A stretch of DNA of 13,966 nt from Anoxynatronum sp033549305. GTDB lineage: Bacteria; Bacillota; Clostridia; Peptostreptococcales; Tindalliaceae. This document shows, piece after piece, positions 6,704 through 12,673 of the stretch. Location of the stretch: the NCBI GenBank assembly GCA_033549305.1, contig JAWSUV010000065.1, positions 1-13,966 on the forward strand. Direction: 5' to 3'. Made by a program: the position numbers and the translations under genes. The notes under the pieces were generated by a model. It was not told the origin of the DNA, searched no databases, and worked only from the letters and a program-made list of their open reading frames with translations. How positions within the stretch are numbered: position 1 is the first letter of the stretch; each line of letters opens with the position of its first letter.

Positions 6704-7366
6704 TTAATGGTTGATTCGGATTTCATCCAGATAGTTATAGATCGTATAGCGTGAAACACACAGCACTTTTGCAACGGCATCAATAGCACCCTTAATCAGG
6801 AATGCCCCTTGTTCATCCAGCTGGCGGACAATGGCCACTTTCTCATCCTTGTTCATATACGCTACCGGCTTTCCGCTGCTGTCCAGCGTTTCTGTCAAGA
6901 GATGTTGCAGCACGTCGCTCACATTGCTGGACCCCGGGTCTGCTGACAAGGGCTCTTCCGGCGTTTCGATGTTCGTCATTTCCTCCAGTACCCGACGGGC
7001 AATCATGAACTCAGATATATCGATGTTGATGCACAGGCATCCGATCACCTGGTCTTTTTCATCCCTGATGAGCATGGTCGACGATTTCAATATTTTGCCG
7101 TTGGAACTTTTGTTCTGATAATTGATGATGTGATCGGAGTTATTTCCCTTGCTGCGCACTGATTCCAGGCCTTCATTGACCATGGGGCTGTCCACGGACC
7201 GGCCGGTCACATGACCATTGTAAATAGCCACAATGGTTTTATACGACTCACCCATTTCATGAAGGACGACTTCACAGTTTTTTCCGAATGTCTTTCCCAT
7301 GGATTCCACCAGGGGAATCATGCTTTTTAAGATGGGATGCAGGTACTTTTGATTTTTAGGTGCCAT
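6704..7366 (-). CDS. YheO-like PAS / helix-turn-helix transcriptional regulator (DauR type)
   Basis: A 220-residue regulator. Residues about 8-120 match the YheO-like PAS domain (KNCEVVLHEMG, TGRSVDSPM, SSTMLIRDEKDQVIGCLCIN), and residues about 165-218 match the C-terminal helix-turn-helix usually found with it (EKVAIVRQLDEQGAFLIKGA, then VAKVLCVSRYTIYNYLDE). The best-studied relative, DauR of Pseudomonas aeruginosa, represses D-arginine catabolism. Start ATG with AAAGGA 6 bases upstream, only 23 bases after the leuS stop; ridA follows. The ligand is unknown. A linker at about 130-160 is acidic and low in hydrophobic residues. Confidence 0.9.
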   Translation of the reverse strand: MAPKNQKYLHPILKSMIPLVESMGKTFGKNCEVVLHEMGESYKTIVAIYNGHVTGRSVDSPMVNEGLESVRSKGNNSDHIINYQNKSSNGKILKSSTMLIRDEKDQVIGCLCINIDISEFMIARRVLEEMTNIETPEEPLSADPGSSNVSDVLQHLLTETLDSSGKPVAYMNKDEKVAIVRQLDEQGAFLIKGAIDAVAKVLCVSRYTIYNYLDEIRINH

Positions 7367-7389
7367 AACGAATCCTTTCTACTCTTTTC

Positions 7390-9864
7390 TCAGGATGGTT
7401 TACTCACAATGTTTACCAGTTTATTGGGAACCACAATGATTCGGTTCACCGTCATTCCTGCCAGTGACTGTTTGATTTTCTCATTATCCATGGCCAGTGA
7501 CTCGGTCTCATCTTTGGATAAGCCGGAAGGAATCATCAGCTTCTCCTTCAGTTTGCCGTTTACCTGAATGACAATTTCAACTCTCTCTTTGACAAGAGCG
7601 CTGTCATCAGCTTTCGGCCAGTTCATCAGATGAATGCTGTCCTCATTTCCCAGTTGGTGCCACAATTCCTCCATGATGTGGGGTGCGAACGGTGCCATGA
7701 GTTTCAGCACTGTCTCAATGCCTTCCAGCAGCAAGGATCCATTAATCAGACTGCGTTCCTTCACTTTATATTTATACAGTTCATTCACCAGCTCCATCAC
7801 GGCACTGATAGCAGTATTAAAGTTAAAACGCTGCTCGATGTCATCTGTCACTTTGGTAATGGTATAGTTGATTTTATACAGCAGGGCCTTGTCATCCGCC
7901 TCTACCTGATCTTTACCCAGCGTCATCAATGATTCTTCAAGGGAATCTGTCACGAGGCGCCAGACACGATTCAGGAAACGGAAGCATCCTTCCACTCCCT
8001 GGTCACTCCATTCCAAATCCCTTTCCGGCGGTGCGGCAAAAAGGACAAAAAGCCGTGCTGTATCGGCCCCGTAGGTGCCGATGATTTCGGCGGGACTGAC
8101 CACATTTCCCTTGGATTTGGACATTTTGGCCCCGTCTTTCAACACCATTCCCTGGGTCAGCAGATTGTTGAAGGGTTCATCAAAATCCACCAGGTCAATA
8201 TCCTTCAGGAATTTCACAAAGAAACGGGAATACAGCAGATGCAGGATAGCGTGTTCAACGCCGCCGATGTACTGATCCACCGGCATCCATTGATTCGCTT
8301 TTGCTGAATCAAAGGGCATCTTATCGTTCTGTGGGTCTGTGTATCTCAGAAAATACCAGGAGGAATCAACAAAGGTATCCATCGTATCCGTTTCCCGGGT
8401 GGCTTCCGCTCCACAGGTGGGGCAGGCGGATTTCAGGAAGGTGGGGCTGGTCGTCAGGGGTGAACGCCCTTTACCGCTGAACGCAACATCCAACGGCAGT
8501 TTTACCGGCAGGTCTTCTTCCGGAATGGGAACAATCCCACACTCTTCACAATAGACGATGGGGATGGGGGCGCCCCAGTAGCGCTGACGGGACAGCAACC
8601 AGTCACGGAGTCGGAAACTGACGGTTCTTCTCCCGCGTCCTTCTTCTTCCATGGCTTCACAGATCGCTTCAAAGGCTTTTTGACTGTCCATCCCAGTGTA
8701 CTGGTGAGAATTGATCATGGTTCCTGGGCCTACATAGGCTACATCACCTACATCGTAAGGTTCTTCATGATCCGGCGGCAGAATCACCGGGACGACGGTT
8801 ATGTCATATTTTCGCGCAAAATCCAAGTCACGCTGGTCATGGGCAGGCACTGCCATGATCGCGCCGGTACCGTAATCCGCCAGTACATAGTTGGCGATGT
8901 AAATGGGAATGTTTTCGCCTGTGAACGGATTCAGACAGTATTGACCGATGAAAAGGCCTTCTTTTTCCGTATCGGCGGAAGTCCGTTCCACATCGGAGAG
9001 ATGCTGCAGTTGATGCACAAAATCATGCACCGGATGTTCATGGTTTGTTCCCTGCACCAGCTGAGCCACAATGGGATGTTCCGGTGCCAGTACCATATAA
9101 GTGGCACCAAAGACGGTATCCGGACGGGTGGTGAATACCTTCAGCGATTCATGGGAACCCACGATCGGAAAATAAATGTCTGCACCGGTGCTTTTACCAA
9201 TCCAGTTGGCCTGCATTGTTTTCACCTTGTCCGGCCACCCGGTGAGCAGATCCAGGTCTGCCAACAGTCTTTCCGCATAATCGGTGATTTTAAAGAACCA
9301 CTGGCTCAGGTCTTTTTTGTTCACCGGGCTGTCGCACCGTTCACAATTGCCGTTGACTACCTGCTCATTGGCAAGAACGGTTTCACAGGAAGGACACCAA
9401 TTGACACGGGATTCTTTTTTATAGGCCAGTCCCTGATGATAAAACTGAAGAAACAACCACTGGGTCCATTTGTAATAATCCGGATGGCAGGTTGCCACTT
9501 CGCGGCTCCAGTCATAACTCAGGCCAAGACTGTTCAACTGCTCTTTCATTTCTTTGATATTGGATGATGTCCAGGGATCTGGGTGAATCTGGTGCTGGAT
9601 GGCAGCATTTTCAGCCGGCAGTCCGAAGGCATCCCATCCCATGGGGTGCAGCACGTCAAACCCATGCATGGTTTTATACCGTGCAATCACATCACCGATG
9701 CAGTAATTGCGCACATGCCCCATGTGAATTTTACCCGACGGGTAGGGAAACATTTCCAGGGCATAGTAGTTTGGTTTCTGCGTTTCCATTAATTGATAGA
9801 CCTGTTTCTCATTCCAGTACTGCTGCCATTTTTCTTCAATCTTTCCAAAATCATAGGTTGCCAA
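7390..9864 (-). CDS. leuS: Leucyl-tRNA synthetase
   Basis: Class I synthetase of 824 residues charging tRNA-Leu. Visible landmarks: HMGH at 47-50 (HIGH motif), a zinc-binding CPSC (157-160) and CERC (174-177), the CP1 editing domain (about 225-420) with TTRPDT at 245-250 and GTGAIMAVPAHDQRD near 332-346, a second zinc-type CEEC (439-442) with CPTC (481-484), KMSKS at 580-584, and the C-terminal VNGKLKEK region. Length is normal for bacteria. The start is TTG at 9864 with AGGAGG 7 bases upstream; a closer-looking ATG at 9871 is out of frame. Preceded by a leucine T-box leader and followed at 23 bases by the YheO-type regulator gene. Confidence 0.98.
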   Translation of the reverse strand: MATYDFGKIEEKWQQYWNEKQVYQLMETQKPNYYALEMFPYPSGKIHMGHVRNYCIGDVIARYKTMHGFDVLHPMGWDAFGLPAENAAIQHQIHPDPWTSSNIKEMKEQLNSLGLSYDWSREVATCHPDYYKWTQWLFLQFYHQGLAYKKESRVNWCPSCETVLANEQVVNGNCERCDSPVNKKDLSQWFFKITDYAERLLADLDLLTGWPDKVKTMQANWIGKSTGADIYFPIVGSHESLKVFTTRPDTVFGATYMVLAPEHPIVAQLVQGTNHEHPVHDFVHQLQHLSDVERTSADTEKEGLFIGQYCLNPFTGENIPIYIANYVLADYGTGAIMAVPAHDQRDLDFARKYDITVVPVILPPDHEEPYDVGDVAYVGPGTMINSHQYTGMDSQKAFEAICEAMEEEGRGRRTVSFRLRDWLLSRQRYWGAPIPIVYCEECGIVPIPEEDLPVKLPLDVAFSGKGRSPLTTSPTFLKSACPTCGAEATRETDTMDTFVDSSWYFLRYTDPQNDKMPFDSAKANQWMPVDQYIGGVEHAILHLLYSRFFVKFLKDIDLVDFDEPFNNLLTQGMVLKDGAKMSKSKGNVVSPAEIIGTYGADTARLFVLFAAPPERDLEWSDQGVEGCFRFLNRVWRLVTDSLEESLMTLGKDQVEADDKALLYKINYTITKVTDDIEQRFNFNTAISAVMELVNELYKYKVKERSLINGSLLLEGIETVLKLMAPFAPHIMEELWHQLGNEDSIHLMNWPKADDSALVKERVEIVIQVNGKLKEKLMIPSGLSKDETESLAMDNEKIKQSLAGMTVNRIIVVPNKLVNIVSKPS

Positions 9865-9902
9865 TGGCCATCCTCCTCCGATTCATATCGATTGACTGAT
9901 AC

Positions 9903-10172
9903 AAAAAAACTCTCTGCACATGCCAGGGACGAATCGAAATCCGCGGTACCACCCTGTTTGACAGAAAGTCCACTTTGCTGGTCGATATAGGAACCAATCC
10001 TGATACCTTCACCAAAAGCGAGTTCAGCACATTTCACTGCCGGTTCACAGCGGCCGCCGGCTCTCTGAAAATGATGTGTGCTTACTACTCTTTTGCTGGC
10101 ATCTTTATTCGATATATGATGTGCTGCCATTAATTATACATTATTCAAAGGCATTCCCCGCACTTCTCATAA
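9903..10172 (-). promoter_or_regulatory. T-box leader, leucine specific, controlling leuS operon
   Basis: The conserved T-box AGGGTGGTACCGCG lies at 9955-9942. Upstream, Stem I has its GAGAG bulge (10065-10061), a CCGGC/GCCGG helix (10061-10057 with 10043-10039) and GAACTCGC (10025-10018), in which the specifier codon is CUC (10022-10020), Leu, in agreement with leuS. A run of seven T (9909-9903) ends the element. T-box leaders read tRNA charging: uncharged tRNA pairs with specifier and T-box bulge and prevents termination. The terminator stem just before the T-run is imperfect (TCCCTG with CAGAGA, one A-C mismatch), so its alternative pairing is not settled. Confidence 0.95.
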
Positions 10173-10178
10173 TGTCTT

Positions 10179-10207
10179 ATTATACCCTTTAATTCTCACC
10201 ATTGCAA
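10179..10207 (-). promoter_or_regulatory. leuS operon promoter
   Basis: TTGCAA (10207-10202), 17-base spacer and TATAAT (10184-10179) on the minus strand. Predicted start near 10172, giving a leader of about 308 bases containing the T-box. The phage-like element begins within the next 200 bases upstream. Confidence 0.75.
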
Positions 10208-10269
10208 GCATTCTGAAGTTTTTTGATTCCGTCATATTCTCTTATTTCTCACTGTTCTTTTTATATCTC

Positions 10270-10296
10270 GGCACCTTTTGGGCACCAATGGTCACC
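10270..10296. repeat. GGCACC direct repeats in the chromosome/element junction region
   Basis: GGCACC at 10270-10275 and 10281-10286, then GGTCACC at 10290-10296, are spaced by about one helical turn. They lie in AT-rich DNA between the leuS promoter and the integrase gene, where the attachment core should be. No gene is seen between 10208 and 10477: the interval holds only these repeats, AT-rich sequence, and the TACGACA array. Function is inferred from position. Confidence 0.35.
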
Positions 10297-10385
10297 GCTT
10301 AAACATTGTATGATTATACTACATAATGTATATTTATATGTTGTGATGATTGGTCAATTATTTTTTGTTTTATTTATGGAAAAAA

Positions 10386-10484
10386 GTACGACAGTACGAC
10401 AGAATAGCTGTGATGTAGCTGTGTCAACACTTCCCATTGTCGCAGTGGTTTGCGACACGTTACGACAATTACGACAGCTACATC
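10386..10484. repeat. Cluster of short direct and inverted repeats beside the integrase (probable attachment arm sites)
   Basis: GTACGACA is tandemly repeated at 10386-10393 and 10394-10401. TTACGACA follows at 10460-10467 and 10469-10476. TAGCTGTG repeats at 10405-10412 and 10416-10423. TGTCGCA (10438-10444) faces TGCGACA (10451-10457), and GATGTAGCTG (10412-10421) is a perfect inverted match of CAGCTACATC (10475-10484), reaching into the last codons of the integrase gene. Tyrosine integrases of temperate phages bind such short arm-type repeats next to their gene. The crossover core is expected nearby but cannot be placed without the other end. Confidence 0.6.
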
Positions 10485-11587
10485 CTGAGTATTTTGGCCA
10501 TCAGGTCGGTGGCCTTCTGCTGCATCCCTTCGGTGACGTGCACATACTTATTGAGTGTGGTTATAATGTCAGCATGGCCCAGCCGCTCGGAGACTGTTTT
10601 CACATCAACACCGGCCTCCAGCAGTAGGGTGGCGCATGTGTGCCTGAGTGCATAGACGCTCAGCTCCCGGATCCCCGCCTCAGCAAGTATTTTTTTATAT
10701 TCTTTCCTTACGTCTTTTTTATGGTTCAATGGAGCACCACTCGGTGTGGCGAATATGAAATGATGGCCGGAGTAGTAGCCTATCCCTTTAGCCAGCTCCT
10801 GCTCTTTCTGGTGGATCTTAAGCGATTTCACGAGATCGTCGGATAATGGGAGAGTTCTCTTGCTGGCCTTTGTTTTGGGTGTAGTGAGTTCCCATTCTCC
10901 ACCCTCACGCCTGGCCAAAGTGTGAACAATGGTGATAGTTTTTCTGTCAATGTTCAGATTATCCCAGGTTAATGCAAGTGCCTCTCCTGGTCTCATGCCG
11001 GTGAACAGTAGCATCTTGAACAATGTCTCGCATTGATGGCCCTTAATGGCCTTATGGAAGGTCTGGGCCTCCTCTTTGGACATCCACTCGGTGGGTTCCT
11101 TGCTGTCAACCTTTGGCAGTACAGCCGATTCTGTGGGGTTGTACAGCGTCAGATTCCATTTTATGGCGTGTTTCATGGCACCGGTAAGGATGGTATGAGC
11201 ATACCTCACATTGTCAGCAGTGGTCTCCTGCCTCATATCGTTATAGAACGATTGAATCTGTACTGCGTTTAACTTGCTAACTGGTATATGTCCGATGTTT
11301 GGATTGATGTGGTTTTTGATGAGACTCCGATACACCCGGAGACTGCTTTCCTTTATCTGTTGAGACTTGACCTCATCCACCCATTTTTTCAAAAATTCCT
11401 TGACAGTGATCTTGCTCGGCTCCAGGATCCCACCGGCGCGGTCTTTCTGCTGGCTTTTTTCCTGTTCATATCGGATAGCATCCTGCTGGGTGCCATTGAT
11501 TATTTTTTTATGCCGGGACCGTCCACCATCTCGGTTTTTCCCCTCAATGATGACTTGCCATTTCTTTGGACCGATATTCTTGATCAT
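10478..11587 (-). CDS. int: Phage-type tyrosine integrase
   Basis: A 369-residue site-specific recombinase. Residues about 1-55 form the arm-binding N-terminal domain, 60-155 the SAM-like core-binding domain, and 170-360 the catalytic domain. Catalytic residues: Arg199 (TGMRPGEA), Lys238 or Lys240 (TPKTKASKRTLP), Arg315 (YALRHTCAT), His338 (LGHAD) and nucleophile Tyr348 (NKYVHV). The usual first His of the HxxR box is Tyr312, a substitution tolerated in this family. Start ATG at 11587 with AAAGGAGG about 7 bases upstream. Its 3' end abuts a repeat cluster that probably contains arm sites, so it marks one end of an integrated element placed upstream of leuS. Reads the same way as the regulator genes upstream. 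Confidence 0.96.
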   Translation of the reverse strand: MIKNIGPKKWQVIIEGKNRDGGRSRHKKIINGTQQDAIRYEQEKSQQKDRAGGILEPSKITVKEFLKKWVDEVKSQQIKESSLRVYRSLIKNHINPNIGHIPVSKLNAVQIQSFYNDMRQETTADNVRYAHTILTGAMKHAIKWNLTLYNPTESAVLPKVDSKEPTEWMSKEEAQTFHKAIKGHQCETLFKMLLFTGMRPGEALALTWDNLNIDRKTITIVHTLARREGGEWELTTPKTKASKRTLPLSDDLVKSLKIHQKEQELAKGIGYYSGHHFIFATPSGAPLNHKKDVRKEYKKILAEAGIRELSVYALRHTCATLLLEAGVDVKTVSERLGHADIITTLNKYVHVTEGMQQKATDLMAKILRM

Positions 11588-11608
11588 GGGGGTTCCTCCT
11601 TTAAATAT

Positions 11609-11640
11609 GCCCCAGGCAATTATTAAGCATCACCTGGGGC
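11609..11640 (-). other. Hairpin in the integrase leader
   Basis: GCCCCAGG (11609-11616) and CCTGGGGC (11633-11640) form a perfect 8-base GC-rich stem with a 16-base loop, ending 3-8 bases before the integrase Shine-Dalgarno sequence on the minus strand. No U-run follows, so it is not a standard terminator. It could reduce or time integrase expression. Confidence 0.45.
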
Positions 11641-11677
11641 TGTTCTGTGTCCATGTCGTGTGTTATAATCGGTATAG

Positions 11678-11740
11678 GCCTTGCTTATGGCTGTTTTAAC
11701 AGCCATTCCTCTGGTTCGCCGCCACATGGATGAGCAAGGC
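11678..11740 (-). other. Nested inverted repeats between the HTH gene and integrase
   Basis: An outer stem, GCCTTGCT (11678-11685) with AGCAAGGC (11733-11740), begins immediately after the HTH gene stop codon on the minus strand. It encloses a tight hairpin, ATGGCTGTT (11687-11695) with AACAGCCAT (11698-11706). No U-run follows. May be a processing or attenuation structure separating regulator and integrase expression. Confidence 0.45.
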
Positions 11741-12154
11741 TTATTTTCTTGCCCCCGGTAATATTTCACTCGCCTGTATTCCCATATGCTCGGCCAGCGT
11801 TATCAATTCACTTACATAAAACTCAGCTGCACCGCGTTCTTTTGCCTGATACATTCCAGGCAGGTCTCCGATGATTTCGGCGGCTTTTTGCTGTGATATA
11901 CCGGCTTTTTTTCGCGCCTGTACCAGTTCTTTTGCATGCACTTCGCGCTTCTCAGTGGACAGTTGCAGCAGTTCGTCAACCGTCATATATAAGCCGGCTG
12001 CAATCGCTGCCGCTTCCCGGAAGGTCACCGCGTCCAGGTCCCCGGCGTTCAATGCTTCCAACTTTTCTGCCGTGATTCCGTCATCCCGCAGGTGTTCTGC
12101 CAGGTCTGCCGCATCTTTAAATTTTTCTTTTCTCCAATGCTGTTTCAATGTCAT
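11741..12154 (-). CDS. XRE-type helix-turn-helix protein of the phage-like element
   Basis: A 137-residue cytosolic protein with no membrane segment. Residues about 74-130 read as an XRE/Cro-like helix-turn-helix (ELVQARKKAGISQQKAAEII then a recognition-like helix and SELITLAEHMGIQASEIL). The N-terminal half (FKDAADLAEHLRDDGITAEKL ... FREAAAIAAGLYMTVDELLQL) has a similar helical rhythm, so it may be a second, degenerate copy of the fold. Start ATG at 12154 with GGGAGGA 6 bases upstream; the start overlaps the stop of the small upstream gene (ATGA), implying translational coupling. Candidate lysogeny or antitoxin-like regulator; not recognised as a named protein. Confidence 0.82.
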   Translation of the reverse strand: MTLKQHWRKEKFKDAADLAEHLRDDGITAEKLEALNAGDLDAVTFREAAAIAAGLYMTVDELLQLSTEKREVHAKELVQARKKAGISQQKAAEIIGDLPGMYQAKERGAAEFYVSELITLAEHMGIQASEILPGARK

Positions 12155-12312
12155 TGTTTTTCCTCCCTCTTAACTTCTACTACAATTTTTACCTCAGCTT
12201 TTGCTAACATGCGAATCAATCCAGTTATACTCACCCCCAATTCTTTGGCCTTCCGTTCAATCGCGGCATACTCCTCAGGTTCGAGCCTTGCGTTCAGCAT
12301 TACCTTTCCCAT
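12151..12312 (-). CDS. Small ribbon-helix-helix (Arc/CopG-like) protein
   Basis: A 53-residue frame with AAGGAGG 7 bases before its ATG. The sequence fits a ribbon-helix-helix regulator: short strand KVMLNARLE, helix PEEYAAIERKAKELG, turn VS, helix ITGLIRMLAKAE, then a Lys/Glu tail. Its TGA overlaps the ATG of the helix-turn-helix gene by one base pair step (ATGA). Directly upstream is a strong promoter whose spacer is a perfect palindrome, a likely operator for this protein or its partner. Such pairs occur as phage or plasmid regulators and in toxin-antitoxin loci, but the second gene is not a recognisable toxin. Function inferred from fold and context. Confidence 0.82.
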   Translation of the reverse strand: MGKVMLNARLEPEEYAAIERKAKELGVSITGLIRMLAKAEVKIVVEVKREEKQ

Positions 12313-12335
12313 AGATTAACCTCCTTATATTAATA

Positions 12336-12364
12336 ATAGTAAAGCATATTGCTTTACTTGTCAA
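12336..12364 (-). promoter_or_regulatory. Promoter with embedded palindromic operator for the RHH-HTH-integrase genes
   Basis: On the minus strand a consensus -35 TTGACA (12364-12359), 17-base spacer and -10 TACTAT (12341-12336). Between them AGTAAAGCA (12338-12346) and TGCTTTACT (12350-12358) form a perfect 9-3-9 inverted repeat filling the whole spacer. A dimeric repressor bound here would block RNA polymerase directly. The nearby ribbon-helix-helix and helix-turn-helix proteins are the natural candidates, implying autoregulation. Confidence 0.85.
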
Positions 12365-12402
12365 TAGGTAATATGAAATTATTTTCATTTTATTTAGTAG
12401 GT

Positions 12403-12660
12403 GGGAACCCGTCAAGGGGAGGTGTCGGGTTCCCTGGGATGGAGTGTGACCGCGTGGTACGGTCTGGATGCTTTTTCTGTCATCCCAGGACATGGTGCCT
12501 ATGTAATGGGCGGGGATCTCTCCCCGCCTGGGAGTTGCCGGTCTTTCCCGGCTGTCAATGAACCACGAAAAGAAAGCAAAACGAGGGGCGTGGACCCTCA
12601 GGCCTTTTCACGGCTTGCCCGGGCCTATACTACCCGCCCCATGTTTCGGCACAGGGCGGG
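12403..12660. ncRNA. GC-rich cluster of consecutive hairpins, candidate structured RNA or cis element
   Basis: No convincing gene lies between the capsid stop and the small regulator promoter. Instead there are tandem stems: GGGAACCCG (12403-12411)/12426-12434; CCTGGGATG (12433-12441)/12481-12489 enclosing GACCG (12448-12452)/CGGTC (12460-12464); GGCGGGGA (12509-12516)/TCCCCGCC (12521-12528) with a 4-base loop; GCCGG (12537-12541)/CCGGC (12548-12552); CCACG (12563-12567)/CGTGG (12589-12593) interleaved with GAGGG (12583-12587)/CCCTC (12595-12599); AGGCC (12600-12604)/GGCCT (12622-12626); CCCGCCC (12633-12639)/GGGCGGG (12654-12660). Read on the minus strand two loops are GAGA and GAAAGA, GNRA-like; a possible plus-strand promoter is TTGCTT (12349-12354)-17-TATGAA (12372-12377). 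Strand and function are open: a structured RNA, capsid 3' UTR, replication origin or packaging site are all possible. Confidence 0.5.
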
Positions 12661-12673
12661 GGAGTAACTGTGG

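Noticed and set aside
8680..9567. Long open frame of 295 codons on the plus strand
   Set aside because: Entirely antisense to leuS, whose protein is conserved throughout; no ribosome binding site and no recognisable family.
9789..10130. Open frame of 113 codons covering the leuS leader
   Set aside because: It overlaps the T-box structure and has no protein-like features; the RNA explains the conservation.
10386..10476. CRISPR-like array from the TACGACA copies
   Set aside because: Units are 7-8 bases with irregular spacing and no cas genes; better explained as recombinase sites.
10223..10627. Plus-strand open frame running from the junction region into the integrase gene
   Set aside because: Mostly antisense to integrase and composed of the repeat array; no ribosome binding site.
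12451..12464. GTGGTAC resembling a T-box on the plus strand
   Set aside because: Lacks the full AGGGTGGNACCGCG consensus and there is no synthetase or amino acid gene downstream on that strand.
12349..12667. Small open frames of 60-90 codons in the hairpin cluster on both strands
   Set aside because: Overlapping in several frames, no ribosome binding sites, composition dictated by the GC stems, no recognisable protein features.
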